From: Ancylobacter sonchi
GTDB lineage: Bacteria > Pseudomonadota > Alphaproteobacteria > Rhizobiales > Xanthobacteraceae
Assembly: GCF_018390695.1 (NCBI RefSeq)
Contig: NZ_JAHBGF010000046.1
Coordinates: 1-64,000 of the forward strand
Direction of reading: 5' to 3'
DNA length: 64,000 nt
In this document: one piece after another, positions 1-7,668 of the stretch
How the letters are laid out: each line of letters starts with the position of its first letter
Position numbering within the stretch: position 1 is the stretch's first letter
Notes under the pieces: generated by a model
Databases searched by the model: none
Seen by the model: only the letters and a program-made list of their open reading frames with translations
What the model was told of the DNA's origin: nothing
Position numbers and translations under genes: made by a program

Positions 1-213
1 CTCGCGGAAGTGGAAATCCTCGATCAGGCTAGGACCGCGCGGACCGACCTTCAGCGTGTTCTGGTCGTCGGCGACCGGCCCGCCCTGGGCGGTGGTCATG
101 ACCGGCGTGTCGCCCTCCGCCACTTGGTGCAATTCGCCGCCGATCCCTCGAAGAAGCGTCTGATCGTGAATCGCCGCCGCTGATCTTTGCGTTGCCGTAG
201 CTTTCCGTGCCAT
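1..213 (-). CDS. katE: Catalase, large-subunit (KatE/HPII-like), N-terminal fragment cut by window edge
   Basis: Heme catalase that disproportionates hydrogen peroxide. Reading from the ATG at 213-211 gives 71 codons open to the window edge. The peptide contains TPVMTTAQGGPVADDQ followed by GPRGPSLIEDFHFRE, the conserved N-terminal arm of clade 2 (HPII-like) catalases that precedes the catalytic histidine. The catalytic His, the Asn and the heme-ligand Tyr lie outside the window. A GGGAG ribosome-binding site lies about 8 bases before the ATG. The N-terminal extension before TPVMTT is about 33 residues, which fits the large-subunit type better than small catalases. The family call is seen in the sequence; the exact subclass is inferred. 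Confidence 0.85.
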   Translation of the reverse strand, partial: MARKATATQRSAAAIHDQTLLRGIGGELHQVAEGDTPVMTTAQGGPVADDQNTLKVGPRGPSLIEDFHFRE

Positions 214-630
214 GCGCGTGCGCTCCCTAAGCGTGCGGGGACGTCCGGCCGACCCCGCATCGTCCCACTAACCCTCGGGACCGGCTTTCGTTGCGCGGGG
301 GGTGCCAACGCCATCGGGATGTGGGCGGGCGCCAGAAAACTCGCCGCGTCAGCTCGAGAGCACTTCGCTCACATAGGGCGGGCCAGGAGATCGGCGCGAC
401 GAAAGCCATGCTCAGACGAGCCTCGTAACCCAGGCGTCAGGCTCGGAGCGGCTTGTTGGAGATGCGGATACGCGATCAGCCGGCGACGTCTGCGCGAAGC
501 GGACACGGGCTTTGTGATGCAAGACAATGGTACGAGATGCGATAGAAACCATCAGGAGGCCATGGCAGGTAACACTCTTTTCCGATCATCATTCTGATTA
601 CCGCCGCGGCGGCCCCCTCGGGTTTTATCA
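214..630. other. Intergenic region with no gene recognised
   Basis: About 417 bases separate the divergent catalase start from the PAS fragment. Open frames here have no family resemblance and no convincing ribosome-binding sites. It presumably holds the catalase promoter (minus strand, just above 213), but no clear -35/-10 pair was identified. Confidence 0.5.
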
Positions 631-1110
631 ATGCCGACGAGCAACCCTCTGGCATGGGACGCCGACAGTCTGCGAAGGGCAATCCGCGCGGCCGGCGTGG
701 CGCTCTGGTCATGGAACGTAGACAACGACCAGTTCGCAATGGACGAACAAGCGTTTCTGCTGTGGAGCGTACCGCAAAGCGACGAGGTGAAATTTGAGGA
801 CCTGTCGACCCATATTCACCCGGCCGATCGCGACCGTGTGTGGCGCCAGGTTGCCGACGCCGTTGCCGAGCGTCCCGACGAGATCAGTGATCGCGGCGAG
901 GTTCGATTTATGGCCGTAGAGGTTGCACATGGGCCCTACGGTGACGCGCGCTCTCTGACACTACGGCTCGCGCGCATGCCGTCCAGCCATATCTCCACGG
1001 TGGGCATTATGCGCGAGACGATAACGTCTACCCCAGCAGCATTTGGGTGTATGCCGTCGCGAAGGTTCAATGAAGGGTTTGCCGCTACTCCGGCAAGGAA
1101 GAAGGGATAG
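631..1110 (+). pseudogene. Truncated PAS-domain sensor protein
   Basis: Residues 10-80 or so read like a PAS fold of the type at the front of sensor histidine kinases: AIRAAGVALWSWNVDNDQF, then FLLWSVP and HIHPADRDRVWRQVADAV. Around nucleotide 900-935 the similarity stops. The remaining frame (936-1110) is antisense to the 3' end of the SGNH hydrolase and has no protein character. No kinase or cyclase domain follows, so this is read as the 5' remnant of a longer PAS sensor gene broken by a rearrangement. The start has only a weak ribosome-binding site. A short functional PAS-only protein is possible but less likely. Confidence 0.5.
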
Positions 1111-1637
1111 AGCGCGACAGCGTGTTTTTCCGCCAAGCGTGGGTAGATGGCATGGAAATCGGCCATGAACAGCACCCCTCTGCTGGACGGTGCCCACATG
1201 CCCGCCAGCAGAACGGGAATTCCTCTCGCCTTCAATCGCGCAATGATCGCGTCAAGCGCACGTTCGGTCAGATGGACGTCAATCCCACGAAGTGCGTCGT
1301 TAGCACCAAACTCAACAATCACGCCGTCTGTGCCCTGGGGCACCGATCGGTCTAGCCGTTCGAGGCCAGAGGTCGCGGTATTGCCGGGCGCGCCAGCATT
1401 GGCCACGGTGACGTCGTATCCACGCGCCTTCAATGCCGCCTGCAATTTCGCAGGGAAGGAAGCCTCCGGCGGCAGGCGATATCCGGAAGTGAGGCTGTCG
1501 CCGAAAGCGACAATGCGAAGTGGCTCGGCCTCGGCGGTCGCAAGGGACAGAATGGCGATTATCATCAAGGCCGCGAAATGTCGGCAACAGAGCGCAGTCT
1601 TCAGCGCGCTGGATTGGTAGCCATAGGGACCGCACAT
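936..1637 (-). CDS. Secreted SGNH/GDSL hydrolase (arylesterase, TesA-like)
   Basis: Serine esterase or lysophospholipase of the SGNH superfamily, probably periplasmic. The ATG at 1637 gives 233 residues starting MCGPYGYQ, with a hydrophobic stretch AALMIIAILSLATAEA ending in a likely signal peptidase I site. All SGNH blocks are present: AFGDSLTSGY (nucleophile Ser), NAGAPGNTATSG (block II Gly), FGANDALRG (block III Asn) and DGIHPNAAG (catalytic Asp-His). The open frame extends further 5' but would then run through psiF on the same strand, so the internal start is preferred. It begins 5 bases after the psiF stop, suggesting co-transcription. The substrate is unknown. Confidence 0.8.
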   Translation of the reverse strand: MCGPYGYQSSALKTALCCRHFAALMIIAILSLATAEAEPLRIVAFGDSLTSGYRLPPEASFPAKLQAALKARGYDVTVANAGAPGNTATSGLERLDRSVPQGTDGVIVEFGANDALRGIDVHLTERALDAIIARLKARGIPVLLAGMWAPSSRGVLFMADFHAIYPRLAEKHAVALYPFFLAGVAANPSLNLRDGIHPNAAGVDVIVSRIMPTVEIWLDGMRASRSVRERASP

Positions 1638-1642
1638 GCGGA

Positions 1643-1891
1643 TCAGCCGGGAGGCGCGCCGACGCTGTCCTTGACGCACTTGGTCGTGAAGCTGGTCTTG
1701 GCTGCGCCGGCCAGTTTCTTGGTTGTGGCCTGCGCATCGCATGCGGTCTGAGCATCGCGCTCGCACTTGCCAAGGAAGCTGGTGCGGGCCGCGCCCGCGA
1801 GCTTCTTGGCATCGGCATTCGCAACGCAGCTATCGGCGAGGGCGGGGCCGGCGAAGGCAACCAGAACGGCGAGAGTGATGAGCGACTTCAT
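1643..1891 (-). CDS. psiF: PsiF repeat protein (small secreted)
   Basis: An 82-residue protein with a clear signal peptide (MKSLITLAVLVAFAGPALA) and two PsiF-type repeats, KKLAGAARTSFLGKC and KKLAGAAKTSFTTKC, each bracketed by cysteines that could pair in the periplasm. PsiF was named in E. coli as phosphate-starvation inducible; its molecular role is unknown. It lies immediately upstream of the SGNH hydrolase on the same strand with a 5-base gap. Length and layout match the family. No Pho box was identified upstream. Confidence 0.85.
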   Translation of the reverse strand: MKSLITLAVLVAFAGPALADSCVANADAKKLAGAARTSFLGKCERDAQTACDAQATTKKLAGAAKTSFTTKCVKDSVGAPPG

Positions 1892-1969
1892 CGAACCGTC
1901 TCCTCTTCAGGTGCCGGGAGCTAAACATGGCTGAGGAGCGGCGTCGAGGTGGGCCCAGTATGAGTTTTC

Positions 1970-2236
1970 TCAGCAGCGAACCGGACCCGCCACGATGTTG
2001 TTGGCTTCCGCCCACCAGAGGAATGCGTTGCCCGCTTCAATGACATCGTCGTCATTTGCAGCGCTTTCCAGACGACGGATCAACCCGTCGTAGTCGCCTC
2101 CGGGATGCGGATTGGCCAGGGCGAAGGACAGTGCCTCATCGAGGGTGGCGATATCGAAGGTGGCGGAGCCGGCATGAACTCTGACGACCGGGATCGTCGC
2201 GGACTCGGCTGTGTACACATGATCGAGGATCGGCAT
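1970..2236 (-). CDS. Small DUF982-like protein
   Basis: An 88-residue soluble protein, MPILDHVYTAESATIPV..., with a middle segment TLDEALSFALANP and a C-terminal AGNAFLWWAEANNIV. The pattern (a short beta start, an EAL-containing helix, then an A..AF..WA..A helix) resembles the DUF982 family common in rhizobia, whose function is unknown. The family assignment is by eye only. The start is well supported by GGAGG six bases before the ATG at 2236. It is transcribed away from the GGDEF gene. Confidence 0.6.
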   Translation of the reverse strand: MPILDHVYTAESATIPVVRVHAGSATFDIATLDEALSFALANPHPGGDYDGLIRRLESAANDDDVIEAGNAFLWWAEANNIVAGPVRC

Positions 2237-2540
2237 GGTTATTCCTCCATTGCTCCGATTCCAACGCTCCGCACAGGCTCACGTTCCAAGCGTCTGCCCC
2301 TTACCCTCCGCCTCCCCGAGAGCGACGCGGCCGGCGGGGGTGATGCTGAAACGAGAACACACTGCCCACCACGTGCTCGACGTCACCTTCTCGATCCGGG
2401 CAACGACGGCATCGAGGCGCCCCCCTGGCCTGAGCTTGGCCCAGCCTCGCTGTAAATGGTTAAGCCACCAACAACCTGTAGACGCGCCGAGCATCCAATG
2501 CCACGTTAGTTGCGAGTGCAAGCCGCGAGAACGTAATGCT

Positions 2541-3938
2541 ATGGCGAGAGGCTTCGGGAGCGGGCGTCTTCCGATCTTGAACGTATCGATTGTTTTTTCG
2601 GTTGTTCTCGTTGCCTGCCTTTTTGGCATTCTGACACGGCCCTATGGTTCACTCGCTGCCTTCTGGCCGGCCAATGCGGTACTCCTCGGGCTCTTCGTTC
2701 GGCATCCTCCATTGGTATCCCCGGCCGGCTGGTTCGCCGCAATCGCGGGCTATTTTACTGCTGACATCCTTACGGGCGGCTCTCTCCTGCTCACCATCTG
2801 GTTGACAGCAGGGAACCTGGCGGGCGTCGGCGTCGGGGTTTTGCTCTATGCTCGTATCAATGATGCTCATCGCACCTTGGGCCAACCGTCCTCCGTCCTT
2901 TACTTATTGGGGGTGCTCAGTTGTGCCGCCGCTGGGTCGGCCGTTGTTGGCGCGGGAGTCGCGCCCGTTTTCTTCGGTCGGGATTGGGTTTCCGGACTGG
3001 CATTCTGGTTCACGACCGAGTTGGTAAACGGCATCATCGTCCTGCCCGTCATCCTGACGGCGCCTGCCGGGCCATTCATCTCGGCGTTGGATCTACGACG
3101 CGGTGGGAAGGACAAGGCGGCTTTTCTCACAGGAGCTCCGATTGTTGCCCTCGCGCTCTCACTTGTCGTCGGGCACCTCGTAGGAGGAATGGGGGCACTT
3201 GCGTTCCCCTCGCCAGCACTCCTTTGGTGTGCCCTTGTTTACCCGCTGTTCCCCACCGTTCTGCTCACGATGCTGGTGAGCATATCCCATCTGATTGCCG
3301 TATCGCTCGGCGTGGTCGGCGAGCCCGCTGGGCATATCGATGCGATGACGATGACAGATCGCCTCAGCATCATGTTACTGGCCTTGGGTCCATTGACCGT
3401 CGCCAGCATCAACGCGGCGAGAGTGGAGCTGACGAGCACGCTTACTCGGCTCGCAACCTACGACGCATTGACGGGTGCCCTTACGCGAGCAGCATTCTCG
3501 GCACAGGCGAGCTCCGTGCTCTCGGCGCGGCCCGGTCCTCTTGCCGTCATGACCATCGACATCGATCACTTCAAGCGCATCAATGATACCCACGGCCATG
3601 CGGCAGGTGACAGGGCGCTCGCAGCCTTTGCAGACGTTGTGGGCAGGGCTCTCCGCAAAGACGATCTTTTCGGTCGCATCGGTGGGGAAGAGTTCGCGAT
3701 CCTCACGCCAGCCGTAAGCGATCAGGGAGCGAAGGGTATTGCAGACCGCTTGCGAGCGGAGATCGAGGACCTGTCGTGTGCGCTTCCCAGCGGGGACATG
3801 CTGCGCTTCACTGTCAGTGTTGGCTTTGTACACGTGCAGGGCAATACGCAGCTATCTCTCGAGAACCTTCTCGCTGCAGCGGATGACGCTCTCTATCGGG
3901 CCAAAGGGGCGGGTAGAAACCAGGTCGTTGCCGCTTAG
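2541..3938 (+). CDS. MASE1-GGDEF diguanylate cyclase (membrane)
   Basis: Predicted inner-membrane diguanylate cyclase making c-di-GMP from two GTP. From the ATG at 2541 it has 465 residues. Residues 10-300 are a run of about eight hydrophobic segments beginning LPILNVSIVFSVVLVACLF and containing AAFWPANAVLLGL, typical of the MASE1 sensory domain. The GGDEF domain occupies about 305-465 with the signature GRIGGEEFAIL (GGEEF at 381-385). An RKDD inhibitory-site motif (RxxD) sits exactly five residues before GGEEF, so product inhibition is expected. The frame is open further upstream, but that part has no protein character and the MASE1 start fits 2541. The ribosome-binding site is weak. Confidence 0.85.
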   Translation: MARGFGSGRLPILNVSIVFSVVLVACLFGILTRPYGSLAAFWPANAVLLGLFVRHPPLVSPAGWFAAIAGYFTADILTGGSLLLTIWLTAGNLAGVGVGVLLYARINDAHRTLGQPSSVLYLLGVLSCAAAGSAVVGAGVAPVFFGRDWVSGLAFWFTTELVNGIIVLPVILTAPAGPFISALDLRRGGKDKAAFLTGAPIVALALSLVVGHLVGGMGALAFPSPALLWCALVYPLFPTVLLTMLVSISHLIAVSLGVVGEPAGHIDAMTMTDRLSIMLLALGPLTVASINAARVELTSTLTRLATYDALTGALTRAAFSAQASSVLSARPGPLAVMTIDIDHFKRINDTHGHAAGDRALAAFADVVGRALRKDDLFGRIGGEEFAILTPAVSDQGAKGIADRLRAEIEDLSCALPSGDMLRFTVSVGFVHVQGNTQLSLENLLAAADDALYRAKGAGRNQVVAA

Positions 3939-3958
3939 TGGCCAATATGCGCCAACCC

Positions 3959-4070
3959 TGTTCCCCTTGTTCCCCAAGCCCTATCGAGTTGGGGAACAGC
4001 CGGGGAGCGTCGCAAGTCATTGATTTTTCTAGTATCTGAGGCCTGTTCCCCCTGTTCCCCACCGTTCCCC
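3959..4070. repeat. Cluster of TGTTCCCC repeats (five direct, one inverted)
   Basis: TGTTCCCC occurs at 3959-3966, 3968-3975, 4044-4051 and 4053-4060, GTTCCCC again at 4064-4070, and the inverted form GGGGAACA at 3991-3998. Direct pairs are spaced 9 bases start to start. The cluster sits directly after the GGDEF gene at the edge of the mobile remnant. It could be an operator or iteron array of the lost element; no replication or regulator gene is left to test this. Confidence 0.6.
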
Positions 4071-4112
4071 TCGAAATGAATGTAGGCGAGAATGAAATGA
4101 GGGCGGTCGTGG

Positions 4113-4439
4113 GTGCGTGATGCGTCTAAAGTAGGTGAAAATAGACGCCGAGAGCAGCTCGAGACCAATGCGCACGAGCGCGGCGCTGGAAGCGACGGGA
4201 TGGCGCCAAGGCTCATCCGCATAGCATTCTGTCCGCGGCAATACATGTTGGGCCGCGTAGGTCGTGTACTGGAGCAAATGGCTTGCGAGATCAGCGCGAC
4301 AAATGAGGAGCCGGCCGAACTCTTCGGTGTCAACATCCACATCATTGCAAGATGGAAATCCGTTCATGACGAGTTTTGTCAGGCCCTAAAAGCCGGTAAG
4401 GGCGCTTTGATCAGCAATCAACCGAATCGAAGCCGATAG
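4113..4439 (+). pseudogene. Decayed phage terminase-small-subunit-like HTH gene
   Basis: Residues about 70-95 of this 108-residue frame read PAELFGVNIHIIARWKSVHD followed by EFCQALKAGK. This closely resembles the helix-turn-helix segment of small terminase subunits and related phage DNA-binding proteins (AELFGV..TIYRWK...EFCQAL..GK). The usual downstream part is absent and the first 60 residues have no phage character, so the gene looks truncated at both ends. It lies between the GTTCCCC cluster and the inverted-repeat element, in a stretch with lower GC than the flanks. Read as a prophage relic. Confidence 0.5.
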
Positions 4440-4451
4440 ATCGAACCGCGG

Positions 4452-4602
4452 CCATCTTGAATAACAATCAAGAATTCAAGTCTGTGGCTAGGCGAGCGAC
4501 GGATGGACGGGCATGCCCTGCATCGGTTGAAAACAATCATAGGAAATCAAAGGCTGGGCCGTTCTCGCCCAAACTTGAAAACAATCAAGATATTCAAGAT
4601 GG
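4452..4602. repeat. 151-bp element bounded by an 11-bp perfect inverted repeat, with three internal TTGAAAACAATCA repeats
   Basis: CCATCTTGAAT (4452-4462) and its exact complement ATTCAAGATGG (4592-4602) bound the segment. Inside and overlapping the ends are three related copies of TTGAA(T/A)AACAATCA...TCAA(A)G at 4457-4480, 4527-4551 and 4575-4598. Copy 1 can also fold on itself (CTTGAAT at 4456-4462 against ATTCAAG at 4474-4480). No open frame fills it. It may be a MITE-like relic, an excisionase/integrase arm-site array or an operator of the lost phage. Confidence 0.55.
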
Positions 4603-4765
4603 GGTATCCTGGTCGCATTGGGCTCGTCAGCCCGGGTTCTGCTGCCGATGAAGACAGCACTCTCCTAGCGAGGCGGGGTAAAATACGAAACCGCAACGCC
4701 GCCAAGCGCCTACCGCACGAATGTTGACCTTCAAGTAGACGATCAACTCCTTTCCGAGTCCTTCT

Positions 4766-5332
4766 CTAGGCCGGCTTCTTTGGCTTGGTGGCAGGCTTCC
4801 GCTTCTTGGCTCGGCGAACCCGGGCGAGCGAAGGCGATGGCCGCAAGGGTGGGAGGCGCTCCAGCAATCGCACCAGATAGCTCCCACCACCCTCGCGCGA
4901 CCGCTCCTCCCTCTGAAGGATGTACTGCTCGACTGCATGATCGAAGTCGCTTCGGCGCTGAGAGGCGCGGCCGCGAGCGAACCCATCCGTCGCGATGGTC
5001 TCCGCCGCTAGTCGTAGAGCGCTCTTCAACAGCCAGGGGAGTTCGTCGTCCCAATTATTGGGAGTGTCCGGCAGTAGCCGGCTGTTCGCACTTCGAAGGC
5101 CGGAATCCATGGTGGCATAGAGGCGCACTTTTATCGCTTCGGGCGTGAGGTGCTCATATAGATCCCGAACCGCGGTGCCCACGCGGTACGAGTTCTCGGG
5201 CCCACGAGCGACGCCGCGAAGAATCTCCACTGCAAGACGCTCCAACGCTTGAGCGGCCATTTCCTCTGCCCATTGCGCCTGCTTGTCGCCTCGTTCGCCA
5301 CCGCCGCCGTCGATCACTCGTAAGTCAACCAT
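4766..5332 (-). CDS. Uncharacterised 188-residue protein of the tRNA-linked remnant
   Basis: Not recognised as a named family. The protein starts MVDLRVIDGGGGERGDK, has a mostly helical middle (QWAEEMAAQALERLAVEIL and ALRLAAETIA) and ends in a basic tail, AKKRKPATKPKKPA. There is no signal peptide or membrane segment. The ATG at 5332 is chosen over an upstream GTG (5347) because GGAGG lies five bases before it. A short acidic/Gly start of the type LRVIDGGGG is common in small phage and plasmid proteins of alphaproteobacteria, which fits its position between decayed phage DNA and the tRNA-Ser gene. Function unknown. Confidence 0.6.
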   Translation of the reverse strand: MVDLRVIDGGGGERGDKQAQWAEEMAAQALERLAVEILRGVARGPENSYRVGTAVRDLYEHLTPEAIKVRLYATMDSGLRSANSRLLPDTPNNWDDELPWLLKSALRLAAETIATDGFARGRASQRRSDFDHAVEQYILQREERSREGGGSYLVRLLERLPPLRPSPSLARVRRAKKRKPATKPKKPA

Positions 5333-5534
5333 GAAGGCCTCCTGCACGAGGGGAGCCTACATCAGTGCGCGAGCGACGGTCTAGTTAAACGGAGGGGTTG
5401 TATTGCAAGGGAGAGCGCTGCGTAGAAGGCGCCGCCATCGGCCCTACCGGCGTCAGCTGTTGGGGTGATTGTTGGGGTGAAGCTTCGATGGTTGATTTTT
5501 TCTTGAATAAAATCAACGATTTAGGCTAAAGATT

Positions 5535-5624
5535 TGGCGGAGAGAGCGGGATTCGAACCCGCGATACGGTTTCCCGTATACACACTTTCCAGGCGTGCGC
5601 CTTCAACCACTCGGCCACCTCTCC
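5535..5624 (-). tRNA. tRNA-Ser (anticodon GGA)
   Basis: Read on the minus strand the gene begins GGAGAGGTGGCCGAGTGG, has anticodon loop CTGGAAA (GGA anticodon), a long variable arm (TATACGGGAAACCGTATC) typical of serine tRNAs, the T-arm CGGGTTCGAATCCCG and an encoded CCA at 5537-5535. The acceptor stem GGAGAGG pairs with TCTCTCC, with one G-T wobble. The gene's 3' end faces the phage-like remnant at 3.9-5.3 kb, a usual integration position. No second copy of the tRNA 3' end was found in the window. Confidence 0.97.
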
Positions 5625-5738
5625 CCAGCATCCACCGTTGCCGATCGATGCACGTCGTCCCATGGGGACGGTGGCGCCGAATATAGTGAAGCGGGCCGCT
5701 TGGCAAGCCGTTCCGTGGAAACCGCGGCGCCCGCAGGT

Positions 5739-6143
5739 TCAGTTCGCCGCCGGGGCTGTGGACGAAATGGCGCAGCGGGCGGCGTCGGCCGTGCCGCCCA
5801 TGAGATGGACCTGGTCCTTGCCGGTGCTGCCGGCGACGATGTTGTAGATCGTGGTGCTCGCCGTCCCCACGGATTTGCCCGCGGCGGTGAACTCGCAGGT
5901 TACCACCGCGGCACCGATCGTCGCGGATCCCTCATTCGCCACCGACACGTCCATCACCGAGCCGACCGGATCGGAGAAGATGTCGCCCTGCTTCACCTTG
6001 AGCGCCGGATTGGCGGCGGCGCACACCGTGCCGGCGCCGAGGGCGGCGAGGGCGAGCAGTCCCCGGACCCGCCGGTGCCGAATCGGAAGGGGACGGGCGG
6101 GCAGCTCGCGGGTGGAGGTCGTCGTCGTCATGCTGGGTCTCAT
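5739..6143 (-). CDS. Secreted small protein with FxLYD-like beta domain
   Basis: A 134-residue protein with a basic N-terminus and a signal-like segment [20 protein letters not shown], then about 85 residues with beta-sandwich character: [33 protein letters not shown] and a C-terminal Cys. The pattern (a chain of beta strands around V.V.NEGS..I..A.V.C.F) resembles FxLYD-type extracellular domains; this is by eye only. Starts at 6143 or 6131 are both possible and neither has a strong ribosome-binding site. It lies between the tRNA and the RND pump genes, transcribed away from the pump. Confidence 0.55.
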   Translation of the reverse strand: MRPSMTTTTSTRELPARPLPIRHRRVRGLLALAALGAGTVCAAANPALKVKQGDIFSDPVGSVMDVSVANEGSATIGAAVVTCEFTAAGKSVGTASTTIYNIVAGSTGKDQVHLMGGTADAARCAISSTAPAAN

Positions 6144-6356
6144 GGTTCGGATGCCGTCCGGAGGATGCCGCAGCGTCGGCGGAAATCAATACGGTCTGCG
6201 CGCCGGCGATGCCAGAGAATAGCACGCGCCGCGCGGTCGCACGCCTTCCGGCCCGTGGCGGAGGTTCACGAAAAAGTTCAATAACTTCGGTAATCTAGAC
6301 AAGCCCCATGTCCTCAATATAGTCCAATGGGTGGGGATAGTTTGCGGGGGTGGCCT

Positions 6357-7589
6357 ATGAGGCCGATGAGGTGGCGCGTGACGGGGCCGGCGTTGATCGG
6401 TGCCGTGGGACTCGCTCTGGCAGTATCGGGCTGCACGGAGAAGAACGAGTACGTGCCGCCTCCGCCGCCCAAGGTCTCGGTGGCCGCGCCGTTCGAGCAG
6501 CCGGTCATCCGCTATCTCGAACTGACCGGCAACACGGCGTCCATCAATTCCGTCGACCTCGTCGCGCGCGTCGAGGGCTTCCTGATGTCGATCGACTACA
6601 AGGACGGCGCGACGGTGAAGAAGGGCGACCGGCTCTTCCTCATCCAGCAGGACACCTACCAGGCCGATCTCGACCAGGCCAAGGCGTCGCTCGCCTCCGC
6701 CAACGCCCAGCTCACCAACGCCCAGGCGGAATATCAGCGCCAGGCGACGCTCGGCCAACAGGACTTCTCCTCGCAGGCGGTGGTCGACAAGGCACGCGCC
6801 GCGCGCGACCAGGCGCAGGCGGCGGTAGATTCGGCCAAGGCGAATGTCGAGGTCGCCACCATCAATTATGGCTACACCACGGTGGTGGCGCCGTTCGACG
6901 GCATCGTCACCCGTCATCTCGCCGACGTCGGGCAGCTGGTCGGCCAGGGGCAGCCGACCAAGCTGGCGACCATCGTGCAGATGGACCCGATCTACGCCTA
7001 TTTCAGCCTGAGCGAGAACCAGGTGCTGCGCATCAAGCAGGCGCTGGCCGAATCGGGCCGCACCATCGAGCAGGTCAAGGAGATCGAGATCGATATCGGC
7101 CTGCAGAACGAGGACGGCTACCCGCACCAGGGCCGGCTGGACTACGTCTCGCCGGAGGTCGATCCCTCGACCGGCACGCTGCTGGTGCGCGCATTGTTCG
7201 AGAACAAGGATCTCTCCTTGCTGCCGGGCCTGTTCACCCGGGTGCGGGTGCCGGTGCAGCGGCTGCCCAATGCGCTGCTGGTGCCCGATACCGCCATCGG
7301 CTCGGCGCAGCAGGGCAGCTACGTGCTGGTGATCGGCAAGGACAACGTGGTCGAGCAGAAGGTGGTCACCACCGGGCAGCTCGTCGGCTCCTACCGGGTG
7401 ATCGAGAGCGGGCTCTCCGCCGGCGACAAGATCGTGGTGGGCGGCATCCAGCGCGCGGTGCCCGGTTCGAAGGTCGAGCCGGAACCCGCGCCGCCTTCCG
7501 CGCCTCCGCCTGCCGCCTCCGCGCCCGTGGCGCCCGCCGCAGCGAAGCCCGCCGCGCCTGCCGCCGCGCCGCCCGCCGCCAAGCCCTGA
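6357..7589 (+). CDS. RND efflux periplasmic adaptor (AcrA/MexA-like lipoprotein)
   Basis: Membrane-fusion protein linking an inner-membrane RND pump to an outer-membrane channel. The N-terminus has a lipobox (LALAVSGC) followed by a Pro-rich linker. Residues about 50-100 form the first lipoyl half (ELTGNTASINSVDLVARVEG), 110-180 a helical hairpin rich in Ala/Gln, then the second lipoyl half (TTVVAPFDGIVTRHLADVGQ), beta-barrel and membrane-proximal domains. The C-terminus ends in an Ala/Pro repeat tail of about 40 residues. The ATG at 6357 follows GCGGGGGTGG; an ATG at 6327 is also in frame. It precedes the pump by 79 bases. No TolC-like gene follows. Confidence 0.9.
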   Translation: MRPMRWRVTGPALIGAVGLALAVSGCTEKNEYVPPPPPKVSVAAPFEQPVIRYLELTGNTASINSVDLVARVEGFLMSIDYKDGATVKKGDRLFLIQQDTYQADLDQAKASLASANAQLTNAQAEYQRQATLGQQDFSSQAVVDKARAARDQAQAAVDSAKANVEVATINYGYTTVVAPFDGIVTRHLADVGQLVGQGQPTKLATIVQMDPIYAYFSLSENQVLRIKQALAESGRTIEQVKEIEIDIGLQNEDGYPHQGRLDYVSPEVDPSTGTLLVRALFENKDLSLLPGLFTRVRVPVQRLPNALLVPDTAIGSAQQGSYVLVIGKDNVVEQKVVTTGQLVGSYRVIESGLSAGDKIVVGGIQRAVPGSKVEPEPAPPSAPPPAASAPVAPAAAKPAAPAAAPPAAKP

Positions 7590-7668
7590 TACGTTCCGGC
7601 ACGTTCTCCGCCCGACGTCGGGCGGTACCTGACATCGCTACCGGCAGACCCGCAACAAGGCACGAGCC

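Noticed and set aside
2279-2629. Minus-strand frame ending in a winged-helix-like FSITPAGRVALGEAEG
   Set aside because: A brief resemblance only; overlaps the GGDEF gene start and lacks the rest of a wHTH. It could be a relic but cannot be supported.
3959-4070. LexA-type boxes (GTTC-N7-GTTC)
   Set aside because: GTTC pairs here are spaced 9-10 bases start to start rather than 11, and there is no SOS gene downstream.
4457-4598. CRISPR-like repeats
   Set aside because: Only three imperfect copies with unequal spacing (70 and 48 bases), no cas genes; better explained as an inverted-repeat element.
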